Shown: positions 20,659 to 32,392 of the stretch, piece by piece
How positions within the stretch are numbered: the stretch's first letter is position 1
Layout: each line of letters starts with the position of its first letter
NCBI GenBank assembly: GCA_014323765.1
Contig: JACONM010000017.1
Coordinates: 5,949 to 69,948 of the forward strand
DNA length: 64,000 bases
DNA from: Cellvibrionales bacterium
GTDB lineage: Bacteria > Pseudomonadota > Gammaproteobacteria > Pseudomonadales > GM7GCV1
Reading direction: 5' to 3'
Position numbers and translations under genes: made by a program
Notes under the pieces: generated by a model
Database searches by the model: none
What the model was told of the DNA's origin: nothing
What the model saw: the letters and a program-made list of their open reading frames with translations, nothing else

Positions 20659-21669
20659 ATGTCAAACAAAAGCCTAAATACCGCGATCAAAGCGAAGAAC
20701 GACGAGTTCTACACCCAGCTCTCCGACATCGAAAATGAGATGCGCCACTACAAGCCACTGTTCCGCGGCAAGGCGGTCTATTGCAATTGTGACGATCCGC
20801 GGGTTTCTAAGTTCTTCCATTACTTCAGCTACAACTTTGAGCATCTGGGGCTGAAGAAACTGATAACTACTTGCTACAAAAGCCAAAATCCCGATATGTT
20901 TTCACAGCATGATTCGGAGCGAGCCATCATGCTGGAATACGATGGCTTTCGCGACGGCGATCGGATTCCGCGGCCGGAAGACATCGGCATTAAACTGTTG
21001 GAAGAAGATGGCGATTTCCGCAACCCAGAATGCATTGAGCTCCTCAAGCAGGTAGATATCGTGGTAACGAATCCGCCTTTTTCTTTGTTCCGCGAATACG
21101 TCGCGCAGCTGATGCAGCATGAAAAACAGTTCATTATTATCGGCAACAAGAACGCCATTACTTACAAAGAAATTTTCCCGCTGATTAGGGATAACAAGCT
21201 GTGGCTCGGAATCAATCCTATGGGGCGCGATATGCTATTCGACATTCCGGCGGATTGCGTTGAAGAATTACTGGCAACAAAAAAAGAGGGCAGCGCATAC
21301 CGGGTGGTTGATGGGGTTATTAAAAGGCGACTTGGCAATGCAGCATGGTACACCAACTTGCCGCATAAACGAAGAAATGAAGAAATGATCCTGTTCCGCA
21401 AATATAGCCCGGAAAACTACCCGACCTATGACAATTACGATGCCATAGAGGTTAGCAAGATTTCAGATATACCGGAAGATTACGCTGGAGTAATGGGAGT
21501 CCCCATTACTTTCTTGGATAAATACAACCCAGACCAGTTTGAGATTTTGGGTTCAAATTGCAGCATCGAACATACGCATCCAGACATCGAGGGGCGCGGA
21601 CCATCGTTATTGAACGGAAAGTCTATTTTCAAGCGCATTTTTATCCGCAACAAGGCTTTAAACTCATGA
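20659..21669 (+). CDS. EcoRI-family adenine-specific DNA methyltransferase
   Basis: [66 protein letters not shown]. Confidence 0.92.
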   Translation: MSNKSLNTAIKAKNDEFYTQLSDIENEMRHYKPLFRGKAVYCNCDDPRVSKFFHYFSYNFEHLGLKKLITTCYKSQNPDMFSQHDSERAIMLEYDGFRDGDRIPRPEDIGIKLLEEDGDFRNPECIELLKQVDIVVTNPPFSLFREYVAQLMQHEKQFIIIGNKNAITYKEIFPLIRDNKLWLGINPMGRDMLFDIPADCVEELLATKKEGSAYRVVDGVIKRRLGNAAWYTNLPHKRRNEEMILFRKYSPENYPTYDNYDAIEVSKISDIPEDYAGVMGVPITFLDKYNPDQFEILGSNCSIEHTHPDIEGRGPSLLNGKSIFKRIFIRNKALNS

Positions 21670-22694
21670 AAATCGAACCGCTCAAGCTGACCATCCGAGA
21701 TCTTGTTGAGGGCTATAGCGACGACGGTGACGGCGGCGTTACTGGCTACGGCGGCAGGCTGGATATCCGCCCGCCTTATCAACGCGAGTTTGTCTATAAG
21801 GGAAAACAGCGAGAAGCGGTGATCAATACCGTGCGCCGCGGGTTTCCCCTCAACAGCATGTATTGGGTGATCCGCGATGATGGCGGGTTTGAGGTTATCG
21901 ATGGCCAGCAGCGCACCATTTCAATTTGCCAGTATGTAAATGGCGATTTTTCTATCGGTGAAATGATGTTTGGCAACCTGCAAGATGACGAGCAGGCTGC
22001 GATCTTAGATTACCCGCTGTGGGTCTACACATGTTCCGGATCGGGGCGGGAGCGATTGGACTGGTTTGAGATCATCAACACCGCCGGCGAAAGGCTGACC
22101 AAGCAAGAATTGCGCAATGCGGTGTATCACGGCCCTTGGGTGTCGAATGCGAAGCGTTATTTCAGCCGCCCGGGATGCGCCGCTTACAAAATCGCCAGCA
22201 AGTATCTTTCAGGGGATTTGATCCGGCAAGATTATTTAGAAACCGCCATCGGCTGGATCAATAACGGTGACATCGAAAATTACATGTCAAAACACCAGCA
22301 CAATAAAAGCGCAGTTGCACTGTGGAATCATTTTCAATCTGTGATCGCGTGGGTCGAGGCCACCTTTCCTAACTATCGCCGGCAAATGAAAGGGCTTAAA
22401 TGGGGCGAGCTTTATGCCACCCACCATAAGCGCGACCTCGACCCCGCTGCATTGGAATCCGAAATTAAACGGTTACTAATGGATGACGAAGTGCAGAAAA
22501 AATCTGGTGTTTGGGCCTATGTATTAGACGGCGACGAGCGGCAAAACGGTATCTGCGCCGAAACCGGCGAACATTACCCGATCGAAGAAATGGAAGCCGA
22601 CCACATAACACCGTGGTCAAAAGGCGGCAAAACCATTGTAGAAAACTGCCAGATGCTGCACAAAGACTGTAACCGGCGTAAATCCAATAAGTAA
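21666..22694 (+). CDS. DUF262 (GmrSD N-terminal-like) + HNH endonuclease protein
   Basis: [18 protein letters not shown]-term [37 protein letters not shown] overlap with upstream methylase. Confidence 0.9.
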   Translation: MKIEPLKLTIRDLVEGYSDDGDGGVTGYGGRLDIRPPYQREFVYKGKQREAVINTVRRGFPLNSMYWVIRDDGGFEVIDGQQRTISICQYVNGDFSIGEMMFGNLQDDEQAAILDYPLWVYTCSGSGRERLDWFEIINTAGERLTKQELRNAVYHGPWVSNAKRYFSRPGCAAYKIASKYLSGDLIRQDYLETAIGWINNGDIENYMSKHQHNKSAVALWNHFQSVIAWVEATFPNYRRQMKGLKWGELYATHHKRDLDPAALESEIKRLLMDDEVQKKSGVWAYVLDGDERQNGICAETGEHYPIEEMEADHITPWSKGGKTIVENCQMLHKDCNRRKSNK

Positions 22695-22720
22695 TTCGCT
22701 CTGCTTCGTAGGCGGGCTGG

Positions 22721-23719
22721 CTAGGGGGCGGCGGGATCCATAAAAAACTCGTAGCCGGTGGATTGTTCGCCGGGGTCGCGCAAGGCGAATTCGACTTCTA
22801 CCCGGCGATTGCGTGGCATCTGCTCCGCGGCCAATGCCGGGTCTTGCAGGTATTCCGCCGGGGCAAAGCGGCGGGCGGCACTGAGGCGTCCGGCCGTGTT
22901 GCGGAATAGGATGCGGATGGCGGGCCAGGGTTGTGCGACCGGTGCGCTGTTGAGCATCTCTAGGCGGACGCGTAGCGCATTTTGATAGCGCGGGTGCGGT
23001 TCGATCGAGCCGCTTAAGTGAATGGCTTCAGGGGCGCGAAATAGGGGGGCGCGGCAGCCGAGGTAGGGGCATAGCCGTTGTCCGATCTGCTGAAACCATG
23101 GTTGCGGTAGCAGCGCATCCGGCGGGCGGTGTAGGGCTTGCAGTGGCAGGGCAAGGATGGCGAGGCATAGGGTGATCCGCCAGAGGGGGTGGTTGCCGCT
23201 GTGGCCGATTTTTGATTCGGATAGGGGTTCAGGTAGGGGGCGGGCGCGGTGGGCGTTTTGGCTCTTGGCAGGCCGGGCAGCGGGGGGCGGCTCCGCGGTC
23301 TTTGGTCTGGGGGTGTCGGGCGGTGATTGGTTAGCGGGGGCGATGGGGCTAGGGGCGGGTTCGATGGTGGCGGGGGGCTGGCCGCTGGGATGCGATGGGG
23401 CCGGCGCATTTTGCTGCAGGGCACTGCGCGGGATGGGGGTCCCGCCGCCGTGGTCGAGGTCGCCGAGGAGGATGGGCGCGTCTGAGTCGTCTGCGCTGGT
23501 GGGCGGGTCGGTTTCTTGCGGGTCGGTGGCGGTGGGCGCATCGAACATGCGCCGCTGTTCGACGATGAAGTGTTGCTTGGCATCGAAGTCGCGCAAGCAG
23601 TCGCCGCAGCGCACTTGGCCGGCGGCGGCTTGCAGCTGGCTGGAGCTGATGTGAAAGGCCCTGTGGCAAAACGGGCAGCGGGTGACCGAGGTGAATTCCG
23701 GCGGTGGGTCGGCGTTCAT
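22721..23719 (-). CDS. Zinc-ribbon / DUF3426-domain protein
   Basis: CPFCHRAFHISSSQLQAAAGQVRCGDCLRDFDA, C-term ILFRNTAGRLSAARRFAPAEYL; start set at MNADPPPEF. Confidence 0.85.
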   Translation of the reverse strand: MNADPPPEFTSVTRCPFCHRAFHISSSQLQAAAGQVRCGDCLRDFDAKQHFIVEQRRMFDAPTATDPQETDPPTSADDSDAPILLGDLDHGGGTPIPRSALQQNAPAPSHPSGQPPATIEPAPSPIAPANQSPPDTPRPKTAEPPPAARPAKSQNAHRARPLPEPLSESKIGHSGNHPLWRITLCLAILALPLQALHRPPDALLPQPWFQQIGQRLCPYLGCRAPLFRAPEAIHLSGSIEPHPRYQNALRVRLEMLNSAPVAQPWPAIRILFRNTAGRLSAARRFAPAEYLQDPALAAEQMPRNRRVEVEFALRDPGEQSTGYEFFMDPAAP

Positions 23720-24600
23720 GTGGCGGGCTCGAGGGTGCGATATCCGCTGATTCTGGCCCAGCCGTCGCGTTGTTCCACGTGCAGGTCGCTGAATGCGGGG
23801 GCGTAGGCGGACAGAATTTGCGCGGTCTGTGCGGCGAGGATGCCGGACAGGCAGAGGGCCCCGCCGGGGGCTAATAGTGCGGCGAAGTGGTCGGCCAATT
23901 CCTGCAGCGGGGCGGCGAGGATGTTGGCGACTAGGACATCGGCTGGCGGGTCGGCGATCGGGGCGGCGCGGGCGTAGCCTGTTACGCATTGTTCGAGGCC
24001 GTTGCGCTGTGCATTTTGTCGCGTTGCGCTGAGGGCTTGGGGGTCGATGTCGATAAATTGCACCTGCGGACAGCCGAACAGGGCGGCGGCGAGGCCCAGA
24101 ATGCCAGAGCCGCAACCGTAGTCGAGCAGGCGGCGACCCGTCCAGGATTGTGCGGCGATCCAGTCGAGGCAGAGTGCGGTGGTGGGGTGGTCGCCGGTGC
24201 CGAAGGCGAGGCCCGGATCCAGCAGTAAGGTCGGCAGCGCATCCTTGACCGGGCGGTTATGCACCCAAAAGGCGTTGCCAAACTTGAGCGGGCGTTGGTG
24301 CCGCAGCCATTCGCGCTCCCAAATGCGGTCCGGCAGAATCTGCCAATGCGGGGCCGGCAGCGGGCCTTGGTGCAGGGCTTGCAGTCGCGACCAGGTGGCG
24401 GTGCGGTCGGTCGCCGCGGCGTAGAGGGCGGTGACCGCCGTATTGGGCCAGAGCGGTGTCTGGCCCGGCGGCGGCTCCAGCAGCGGGCAATCGCCGTCAT
24501 CGCGGTAGGTTACCGCCTGCGCACCAGTCGCCAGCAGGGCCGCTTCCAGCGCGGGGGCGGACTCGGCGGTAGTGCCTAAACGCAATTCCAGCCAGGCCAT
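23716..24600 (-). CDS. prmA: Ribosomal protein L11 methyltransferase
   Basis: LLLDPGLAFGTGDHPTTALCLDWI, LLDYGCGSGILGLAAALFG, VANILAAPLQEL. Confidence 0.97.
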   Translation of the reverse strand: MAWLELRLGTTAESAPALEAALLATGAQAVTYRDDGDCPLLEPPPGQTPLWPNTAVTALYAAATDRTATWSRLQALHQGPLPAPHWQILPDRIWEREWLRHQRPLKFGNAFWVHNRPVKDALPTLLLDPGLAFGTGDHPTTALCLDWIAAQSWTGRRLLDYGCGSGILGLAAALFGCPQVQFIDIDPQALSATRQNAQRNGLEQCVTGYARAAPIADPPADVLVANILAAPLQELADHFAALLAPGGALCLSGILAAQTAQILSAYAPAFSDLHVEQRDGWARISGYRTLEPAT

Positions 24601-24613
24601 GCGGGTCGGTCGC

Positions 24614-25066
24614 TTAGGGTGCGGCGGCCAGTTGGGCGATGGCATGTTCCAGCGCGTGGCGATAGCCGGCGGTGCCGAAACCGCAGATCACCGCCACCGC
24701 CAGATCGGAAAAATAGCTTTTGTGGCGGAATGGCTCGCGGCGGTAGGGGTTGGAAATATGCACTTCGATGAAGGGGATGGCGACCGCGGCTAGGGCATCG
24801 CGCAGGGCAATGCTGCTGTGGGTGAAGGCTCCGGGGTTGAATAGGATGAAGTCGGCCTGCCCCGCGCCGCTGCCCGCTTGCTGAATGCGTTCGATAAGCG
24901 CGTGTTCGGCGTTGCTTTGCAGGTGGGTCAGGCGGTGGCCGCATTCGGTAGCCCGCCGCGTCAGATCTGCGTGAATCTGCGCCAGTGTCTCGCGGCCATA
25001 GACCGCCGGCTCGCGAGTACCTAGTAGATTTAGGTTCGGCCCTTGCAGGACCAATATGGTCGCCAT
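24614..25066 (-). CDS. aroQ: 3-dehydroquinate dehydratase, type II
   Basis: [37 protein letters not shown]-like, [20 protein letters not shown]. Confidence 0.97.
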   Translation of the reverse strand: MATILVLQGPNLNLLGTREPAVYGRETLAQIHADLTRRATECGHRLTHLQSNAEHALIERIQQAGSGAGQADFILFNPGAFTHSSIALRDALAAVAIPFIEVHISNPYRREPFRHKSYFSDLAVAVICGFGTAGYRHALEHAIAQLAAAP

Positions 25067-25154
25067 TGCGCTGCCCGGTCGGTGTCCAGTGGGGATTGCG
25101 GGCGGCTATGATAGCGCGAACCGTCGCTTGGCAGTAACGGGCGATACCTGCTGG

Positions 25155-25318
25155 CCCGGCGATTAAAACCAAGAACGATCAGTGCGAGACCCAGCTTTCC
25201 GACATCGAAAATGAATTGCGCTATCACGAGCCGCACTTTAGGGACAAAGTGGCCTACTGCAACCGCGATACCAACTTTCCACTACGCCCCCTAATGGCGC
25301 CCGCTATCAGCGCATAGA
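25155..25318 (+). pseudogene. N-terminal relic of an EcoRI-family DNA methyltransferase
   Basis: [41 protein letters not shown] aligns with [41 protein letters not shown] of the 20659 gene. Confidence 0.85.
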
Positions 25319-25363
25319 CCGCAACCTAGCCAGCCATGGAAATTCTTAGCTATTGAAACCGCC

Positions 25364-26617
25364 TCACCCCCGCAGTTCCGCCACCATCTCCTTGACCGTC
25401 ACCCCTTCATCGGTCAGCCGCTCGATGGGAATCTGTTTATCGCCCGATAGCAGCATTTTTGCCAAGCTGAATTCCATCGGACGGTTGACGCAGTCGGCGG
25501 CAATCACCTTGCCTTCCTGCAAATAAAAAGCCGCAAAGCTGCGCGAGCCCTCGATGTCACCGCGCACTGCCACCGCGTCATAGCCTTGATTCAGGCCGGC
25601 GATTTGCAATTTCAGGTCGTATTGATCCGACCAAAACCAAGGCAGCGCACGGTACGCCTTGCGCTTGCCGCACATCGCCGCCGCCGCCGATTTGGCCTGC
25701 TCGGTGGCGTTGGGCACCGATTCCAAGCGCAGATTGCAGCCGTAGAGCGCGTTAGGATGATTGGTACAATCGCCCGCCGCGACAATCTGCGGGTCGTCCG
25801 TCTGCGCGTATTCATCGACTCGAATGCCGTTATCTACGCCCAAGCCCGCCGCCGCGGCCAGCTCGGTATTGGGCACCACGCCGATGCCGATAATCACCAG
25901 ATCTGCCGCCACCTGCTGGCCGTTATCGCACCGCACCGCCGTCGCCCGCTGCCCGTCGTCGCCAACAATTTCCACCGCCTGCACACCGGTCTCAATCCGC
26001 ACCCCTTCCTCGCGGTGGATTCGGGTATAAAAACGCGAAACTTCCGCCGCAGTAACGCGCTGCAAGACCCGCTCCATGGTCTCCAATACGCACACCTCCG
26101 CCCCCACTTTGCGCAACAGCGCGGCCGTCTCCAAGCCGATGTAGCCGCCGCCGATAATTGCCGCCCGGGTGCCGGGGCGCAGGTCCCGCTTGATGGCCTC
26201 GGCATCGCGCAGGTCGCGCAGGTAATGTACGCCCGCCAATTCCGCCCCGGCGATCGGCAATTTGCGCACCCGTGCGCCGGTGCAAAGTGCCAGCCGGTCG
26301 TATCTCAGAACCTCGCCATCATCCAGCCGCACCGTATGCGCATTGCGGTCGATAGCGGTGGCGGTGGCATTGAAGCGGAATTCAACCCCCAGCTTGGCGT
26401 AAGCGGCGGGCGAGCGAATCAACAGATCATCGGCGCTTTTCTCGCCGCTCAAATACGCCTTCGACAGCGGCGGACGGTGGTAGGGATGCTGCGCCGCATC
26501 GCTGATGACCAAAATTTTGCCGCCCCAACCTTCCTGCCGCAGGCTGACGACCAGCTGCGCCGCGGCGTGACTGCCGCCAATGACCAGCGCAGTTTGCTCG
26601 TTTGTGTTCTGTGACAT
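25364..26617 (-). CDS. FAD-dependent ferredoxin/rubredoxin reductase-like oxidoreductase
   Basis: [51 protein letters not shown]. Confidence 0.93.
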   Translation of the reverse strand: MSQNTNEQTALVIGGSHAAAQLVVSLRQEGWGGKILVISDAAQHPYHRPPLSKAYLSGEKSADDLLIRSPAAYAKLGVEFRFNATATAIDRNAHTVRLDDGEVLRYDRLALCTGARVRKLPIAGAELAGVHYLRDLRDAEAIKRDLRPGTRAAIIGGGYIGLETAALLRKVGAEVCVLETMERVLQRVTAAEVSRFYTRIHREEGVRIETGVQAVEIVGDDGQRATAVRCDNGQQVAADLVIIGIGVVPNTELAAAAGLGVDNGIRVDEYAQTDDPQIVAAGDCTNHPNALYGCNLRLESVPNATEQAKSAAAAMCGKRKAYRALPWFWSDQYDLKLQIAGLNQGYDAVAVRGDIEGSRSFAAFYLQEGKVIAADCVNRPMEFSLAKMLLSGDKQIPIERLTDEGVTVKEMVAELRG

Positions 26618-26806
26618 GAGAGGGAAAGAGAAAAGCCGACCGGGGCGCAAGGGCGGCAAAGTATAGCAACTTCCCGCCGACCGGCGCAGGCCGCGGGCCA
26701 AGATGGGCGACAAAGGATAGGGCGGACCCAGGTTCCGCTTGCCAGCCAAGGGGTGCTATGCTCAAATCTCAAACCCCAGACCCCAGACCAAAAGCAGGAG
26801 CCCGTC

Positions 26807-28744
26807 ATGCCTGACCAAAAATGCTACCCGCCACCGCCCGAGCTGGCGCAGACCGCCCACCTCAACGCCGCCGACTACCAGCGGCTGTACGCCGAATCGA
26901 TCGCGCAGCCGGACACCTTCTGGGCGCGGCAGGCTCGCCAATTCCTAACATGGCAGCGCGATTTCACCGCCGTTTGCGAGCAAGACTTCACCGCCGGGCG
27001 CGCCCGCTGGTTCGCCGATGGGCAGCTCAATGTGGCGGTCAACTGCATCGATCGACACCTGCCAGAAAAAGCCGAACAGGTCGCCATTCTCTGGGAAGGC
27101 GATGACCCCGACCAACAGCAAGCCATCACCTATCGGCAGCTGCACGACCAGGTCAGCCGCCTCGGCAACGTTCTCCGCGCTCAGGGTGTCAAAAAGGGCG
27201 ACCGCGTCTGCATCTATATGCCCATGGTGGTGGAAGCCGCCTACGCCCTGCTCGCCTGCGCCCGCATCGGCGCGGTGCATTCGGTGGTCTTCGGCGGCTT
27301 CTCGCCCACCGCGCTGGCCGACCGGATTCTGGATTCCGACTGCCAAATCCTCATCACCGCCGACGAAGCCATCCGCGGCGGCAAACGCGTTCCGCTCAAA
27401 GCCAACGCGGATGCGGCTCTCGCCAGCTGCCCAAATGTCCGCACCTGCCTAGTCCACCGCCGCACCGGCAACCCGGTCGACTGGACGGAAGGCCGCGACC
27501 TCTGGCTCCACGAACAGATGGAACAGGCCCCCGCCGACTGTCCGCCAGAACCAATGAACGCGGAAGACCCGCTCTTCATCCTCTACACCTCCGGCTCCAC
27601 CGGCAAACCCAAAGGCGTACTCCACAGCACCGCCGGCTACCTCCTCCAATCCGCCATGACCTTCCAATACGTCTTCGATTACCGCCCCGGCGAGGTCTAT
27701 TGGTGTACCGCCGACCTCGGCTGGATAACCGGCCACAGCTACATCCTCTACGGCCCGCTGGCAATGGGGGCCACCACCCTGATGTTCGAAGGCGTGCCCA
27801 CCTACCCCACTGCCGCCCGCTGCTGGCAAATATGCGACAAACACCAAGTCGCCCAGTTCTACACCGCCCCCACCGCCCTCCGCGCCCTAATGGCCCAAGG
27901 CGACGAGTTCGTCACCCCCACCTCCCGCGCCTCCCTACGCATCCTCGGCACCGTCGGCGAGCCGATCAACCCTGAAGCCTGGCAGTGGTACCACAACACC
28001 GTGGGCGAGGGCCGCTGCCCAATCGTCGACACCTGGTGGCAAACCGAAACCGGTGCCCACATGCTCACCCCACTGCCCGGGGCCACCCCCCTCAAACCCG
28101 GCTCAGCCACCAAACCATTTTTCGGCATCCAACCAGTGCTGCTCGATGAACAGGGCGCAGAAATCGAAGGCGAAGGGGCCGGTGCCCTCTGCATCAAGCG
28201 CAGCTGGCCCAGCCAAATCCGCACCGTATTCGGCGACCACCAGCGGCTCATCGACACCTACTTTTCCACCTACCCAGGCTATTACTTCACCGGCGACGGG
28301 GCCCGCCGCGATGCCGATGGCGACTATTGGATCACCGGGCGAATGGACGATGTGCTCAACGTCAGCGGCCACCGCCTCGGCACCGCGGAAATCGAAAGTG
28401 CCCTAGTGCTGCATCCCGATGTCGCCGAAGCCGCCGTGGTCGGCTACCCACACAACATCAAAGGGCAAGGCATCTACGCCTACGTCACCCTCATGGCCGG
28501 CCACACGCCAAGCGAAAAACTCCGCGCCGAACTCATCGACCTTTGCAAACAAGAAATCGGCCCGATCGCCAAACCAGACATAATCCAATGGGCCCCCGCC
28601 CTACCCAAAACCCGCTCCGGCAAAATCATGCGCCGCATCCTCCGCAAAATCGCCTGCAACGAACTAGACAACCTAGGCGACACTTCCACCCTAGCCGATC
28701 CCACAGTGGTCGAGCAACTCATAGAAAACCGCAAAGCCATTTAA
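26807..28744 (+). CDS. acs: Acetyl-CoA synthetase (AMP-forming)
   Basis: [56 protein letters not shown]. Confidence 0.97.
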   Translation: MPDQKCYPPPPELAQTAHLNAADYQRLYAESIAQPDTFWARQARQFLTWQRDFTAVCEQDFTAGRARWFADGQLNVAVNCIDRHLPEKAEQVAILWEGDDPDQQQAITYRQLHDQVSRLGNVLRAQGVKKGDRVCIYMPMVVEAAYALLACARIGAVHSVVFGGFSPTALADRILDSDCQILITADEAIRGGKRVPLKANADAALASCPNVRTCLVHRRTGNPVDWTEGRDLWLHEQMEQAPADCPPEPMNAEDPLFILYTSGSTGKPKGVLHSTAGYLLQSAMTFQYVFDYRPGEVYWCTADLGWITGHSYILYGPLAMGATTLMFEGVPTYPTAARCWQICDKHQVAQFYTAPTALRALMAQGDEFVTPTSRASLRILGTVGEPINPEAWQWYHNTVGEGRCPIVDTWWQTETGAHMLTPLPGATPLKPGSATKPFFGIQPVLLDEQGAEIEGEGAGALCIKRSWPSQIRTVFGDHQRLIDTYFSTYPGYYFTGDGARRDADGDYWITGRMDDVLNVSGHRLGTAEIESALVLHPDVAEAAVVGYPHNIKGQGIYAYVTLMAGHTPSEKLRAELIDLCKQEIGPIAKPDIIQWAPALPKTRSGKIMRRILRKIACNELDNLGDTSTLADPTVVEQLIENRKAI

Positions 28745-28799
28745 TTTGCCAGTGTGGGCGCGATGGCAATACATTCTCTTCGACCGCCCCCTCAAGAAT

Positions 28800-29132
28800 T
28801 TAAATGGAATTAAAAACTTTGTCTACTTCTGCCCTAATAAAATTCTTTTCATCGTCAACATAAATATAAATTTGATGCCCACCCAAAAATTCCGGAAGCC
28901 TGTCCTCTTTCGGATCCCTTGCTTGATATCGATTTGAAAATCGATCGAAACTGTATAACCATTTTTGCATTTCAAAAAATGCAATAATTTCTTGATTGGT
29001 ACTTCCCGGTTTTAAGTGTTCAGAGATCAAATTCTCTAGCTCTTTTTTCGACATAATATCACTGTACAAACACCCCAACAAAAATAAGGGCGCACCAAAC
29101 GAAATTAGTTTCTTAAGCCATACAATCTTCAT
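28800..29132 (-). CDS. Small hypothetical lipoprotein
   Basis: MKIVWLKKLISFGAPLFLLGCLYSD lipobox-like N-terminus; locally AT-richer than flanks. Confidence 0.55.
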   Translation of the reverse strand: MKIVWLKKLISFGAPLFLLGCLYSDIMSKKELENLISEHLKPGSTNQEIIAFFEMQKWLYSFDRFSNRYQARDPKEDRLPEFLGGHQIYIYVDDEKNFIRAEVDKVFNSI

Positions 29133-29148
29133 GATAGCATCGCACAAA

Positions 29149-29919
29149 TTAAAGCCGCACCTCAATCCCGCAGCCAGCCATATATTCCTTAGCCTGCCGC
29201 AAACTGTATTCGCCATAGTGAAAAATACTGGCGGCCAGCACGGCATCGGCCAACCCCAGCGTAATACCTTCAGCCAAATGCTGCAAATTGCCCGCTCCGC
29301 CGGAGGCGATGAGCGGCACATTGACCGCCCGCGCCACCGCGCTACACAGCGGCAGATCAAAGCCGTCCTTAGTGCCATCGCGGTCCATGCTGGTCAATAG
29401 GATTTCGCCCGCGCCGTAGTCGACCATGCGGGTAGCCCATTCCAACGCATCCAAGCCGGTCGGGCGGCGCCCGCCGTGGGTGAAAATTTCCCAGCGCGGG
29501 GCGGGGGCATCGCCCACCTGCTTAGCATCGATGGCAACCACGATGCACTGTGCCCCGAAACGCTCGGCGGCAGCCTTGACAAAATCCGGCTCCGCCACCG
29601 CCGCCGAATTAATGGCGACCTTATCCGCCCCGGCGCTCAGCAAGTTTTGAATATCCGCCAGCCGCCGCACCCCGCCGCCGACCGTCAGCGGAATAAACAC
29701 CTCGGCGGCGATTTTCTCCACCGTGTGCAGGGTGGTCTCGCGCCCTTCGTGGCTGGCGACGATGTCCAGAAAGGTCAGCTCATCCGCGCCCTGCTCGTTG
29801 TACAGGCGCGCCACCTCCACCGGGTCGCCCGCATCGCGAATATCGACAAAGTTGACCCCTTTCACCACCCGCCCGCCCTGCACATCTAGGCAAGGAATCA
29901 GGCGTTTAGCTAGGGGCAC
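29149..29919 (-). CDS. hisF: Imidazole glycerol phosphate synthase subunit HisF
   Basis: [31 protein letters not shown]. Confidence 0.98.
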   Translation of the reverse strand: MPLAKRLIPCLDVQGGRVVKGVNFVDIRDAGDPVEVARLYNEQGADELTFLDIVASHEGRETTLHTVEKIAAEVFIPLTVGGGVRRLADIQNLLSAGADKVAINSAAVAEPDFVKAAAERFGAQCIVVAIDAKQVGDAPAPRWEIFTHGGRRPTGLDALEWATRMVDYGAGEILLTSMDRDGTKDGFDLPLCSAVARAVNVPLIASGGAGNLQHLAEGITLGLADAVLAASIFHYGEYSLRQAKEYMAGCGIEVRL

Positions 29920-29966
29920 GGGCGAGCCTTTTTATTTTCGGCCAGTGTTGCGGAAAGATTTCATGG

Positions 29967-30692
29967 TCAGGCGGCAACCTGCTGTGCCCGCTCCAAATTC
30001 AGGGTGCCTTCATAGATGGCGCGCCCAGTGATAGCCCCCATGACCCCCTCGCTCTCGATCGCTTTCAATGCCCGGATGTCGTCCATATTGGTAATCCCAC
30101 CGGAGGCGATGATGGGAATTTTAGAAGCCTGCGCCATGCGCCGCGTCTCCTCCACATTCACCCCGCGCAGCATGCCGTCGCGGGCGATGTCCGTGTAGAC
30201 GATGGCGCTGACCCCATCCTGCTCAAAACGCCGCGCAAACTCAGTGGCCTGCAGATCGGAAACCTTAGCCCACCCCTCGGTCGCCAGCAGCCCCCCCTTG
30301 GCATCCAGCCCCACCATAATCCGATCGGGAAACGCCCGGCAGGCGCGGGTGACAAAAGCCGGCTCCACCACCGCCTGCGTACCCAGAATCACCCAGCTCA
30401 CCCCGGCATCCAAATAAGACTCAATGGTCGCCAGATCGCGGATACCGCCGCCCAGCTGCACCGGTAGCTGCGGATAATTGGCGGTGATCTCCGTCACCCG
30501 CTCACGGTTGATCGGCGCGCCGGCAAAAGCCCCATTCAGGTCCACCACATGCAGGCGTTGCGCCCCTTCCTGCACCCATTGGGCCGCCATCATGGCTGGC
30601 TCGCTGGAAAAAACCGTGGACCGATCCATCTGCCCCTGCTCCAACCGCACACAGAGGCCGTCCTTCAGGTCGATAGCGGGAATAATCAGCAT
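29967..30692 (-). CDS. hisA: HisA ProFAR isomerase
   Basis: [60 protein letters not shown]. Confidence 0.98.
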   Translation of the reverse strand: MLIIPAIDLKDGLCVRLEQGQMDRSTVFSSEPAMMAAQWVQEGAQRLHVVDLNGAFAGAPINRERVTEITANYPQLPVQLGGGIRDLATIESYLDAGVSWVILGTQAVVEPAFVTRACRAFPDRIMVGLDAKGGLLATEGWAKVSDLQATEFARRFEQDGVSAIVYTDIARDGMLRGVNVEETRRMAQASKIPIIASGGITNMDDIRALKAIESEGVMGAITGRAIYEGTLNLERAQQVAA

Positions 30693-30877
30693 AGCAAGCC
30701 GCCAGAGGGCTCCAGATAGTTGTAGTCAGAGATGAAAAGGGGACGACGAAATGCGCCAACCGCCAATTATACCGCCCCCGCCTCGGCCTGACCACCTGCA
30801 CCCTCTGTGCTACCTTCGACGATTCCGCCCGCCAGCGCGTTCGCAAACAACCCGCCCCCGCCAGCAAACACCGCAAT

Positions 30878-31531
30878 TCAGCCGTCCGCACCGTCCCAGC
30901 AAACAAAATTGCGCAGCAGTTGCAGGCCAGCCAAATGGCTTTTTTCCGGGTGAAATTGCGTACAAAACAGGTTTTTAGCGGCCACGGCGGCGGCAAACTC
31001 CACCCCGTATTCGGCACTGCCCGCCAGCAACGAGGCCGCACCCAAGCGCACATAATAGCTATGCACAAAATAAAAATGGCTATCCTGCGCAATGCCCGCC
31101 CACAGCGGATGCGCCCGGCGTTGACGCACTCGATTCCAGCCCATATGCGGCACCTTCAGCCGCCGCCGCTCGGCCCCAGAATCCCGCAAATCATCGCCAA
31201 AAAAGCACACCCGCCCATCGATCTGCCCGAGGCAATCGACCCCGGCATTTTCCTCGCTATACCGCATCAGCGTTTGCATACCGACACAGATAGCCAGCAC
31301 CGGCTTGACGGCGATCTGCGCGGCGATCAACCGGTCCAAACCGCGGGCGCGAATCGCCGCCATGCAGTCGCGAATCGCCCCCACACCGGGCAGCAGCACC
31401 CGCTCCGCTGCCTCAATGTCCGCCCGCTCGGCAGTAACCTGCACCCGCACATCCGCCACCCGTTCCAGCGCACTGGCCGCCGAATGCAGGTTGCCCATCC
31501 CGTAATCGATAATGGCGACAGTCTGCTTTCC
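30878..31531 (-). CDS. hisH: Imidazole glycerol phosphate synthase subunit HisH
   Basis: VAIIDYGMGNLHSAASALE, LAICVGMQTLM, CTQFHPEKSHLAGLQLLRNF. Confidence 0.97.
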   Translation of the reverse strand, partial: GKQTVAIIDYGMGNLHSAASALERVADVRVQVTAERADIEAAERVLLPGVGAIRDCMAAIRARGLDRLIAAQIAVKPVLAICVGMQTLMRYSEENAGVDCLGQIDGRVCFFGDDLRDSGAERRRLKVPHMGWNRVRQRRAHPLWAGIAQDSHFYFVHSYYVRLGAASLLAGSAEYGVEFAAAVAAKNLFCTQFHPEKSHLAGLQLLRNFVCWDGADG

Positions 31532-31592
31532 CATGATTTCTGCCAACCGCCGCCACTATCCAGAATGCAACCCGAATTCGCCCAGAGCGCAC

Positions 31593-32216
31593 CTAAAGTG
31601 CCCCTTTGGTCGACGGCAAGGCCCCACCCAGTCGCGGATCCCGAGCCACCGCCTGCCGCAACGCCCGGCCAAACGCCTTAAAAATGGTCTCGATCTGATG
31701 GTGCGCATTCTGCCCGCACAAATTGTCGATATGCAAAGTCAAATTAGCGTGATTCACCAGCCCCTGAAAAAACTCCGCACACAGATCCAGATCAAAATTG
31801 CCCACCCTCGCCCGCGCAAATTCCGCCCGCATATGCAGCCCCGGTCGCCCAGAAAAATCCACCACCACCCGCGACAGTGCCTCATCGAGCGGCACATAGC
31901 TATGCCCATAGCGGGCAATCCCCCGCTTGTCGCCCACCGCCTGCGCCAACGCCTGCCCAAAGGTAATACCGATATCCTCCACGCTGTGATGGTCATCGAC
32001 ATGCGTATCCCCCTCCGCCTGAATATCCAAATCAACCAACCCATGCCGCGCAATCTGGTCCAGCATATGCTCCAAAAAAGGCACCCCCGTAGCAAAACTC
32101 CCCCGCCCACTCCCATCAAGGTTAAGCACAACCCGCACCCGAGTCTCCAGCGTATCCCGCTGCACAGTAGCAACCCGGTCTGGCGTAGTTTTAGACGGCA
32201 AAGTTTTAGATGGCAT
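31593..32216 (-). CDS. hisB: Imidazoleglycerol-phosphate dehydratase (monofunctional)
   Basis: [41 protein letters not shown]. Confidence 0.97.
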   Translation of the reverse strand: MPSKTLPSKTTPDRVATVQRDTLETRVRVVLNLDGSGRGSFATGVPFLEHMLDQIARHGLVDLDIQAEGDTHVDDHHSVEDIGITFGQALAQAVGDKRGIARYGHSYVPLDEALSRVVVDFSGRPGLHMRAEFARARVGNFDLDLCAEFFQGLVNHANLTLHIDNLCGQNAHHQIETIFKAFGRALRQAVARDPRLGGALPSTKGAL

Positions 32217-32392
32217 AGCAACACCTGCTCAATCGGCACGGGGTATAGGCGGTGCCCGATTATATATGGCTAACGCAGCCGCAAGCCAGATGCGGCGACA
32301 CCAAATGCCCGGTACACAACCGGGCAACGACCGCCCCAAAACCGCTTTTACGGTTATGATTACCCAACCCCCCCACCACCCCACCCCCCCCA

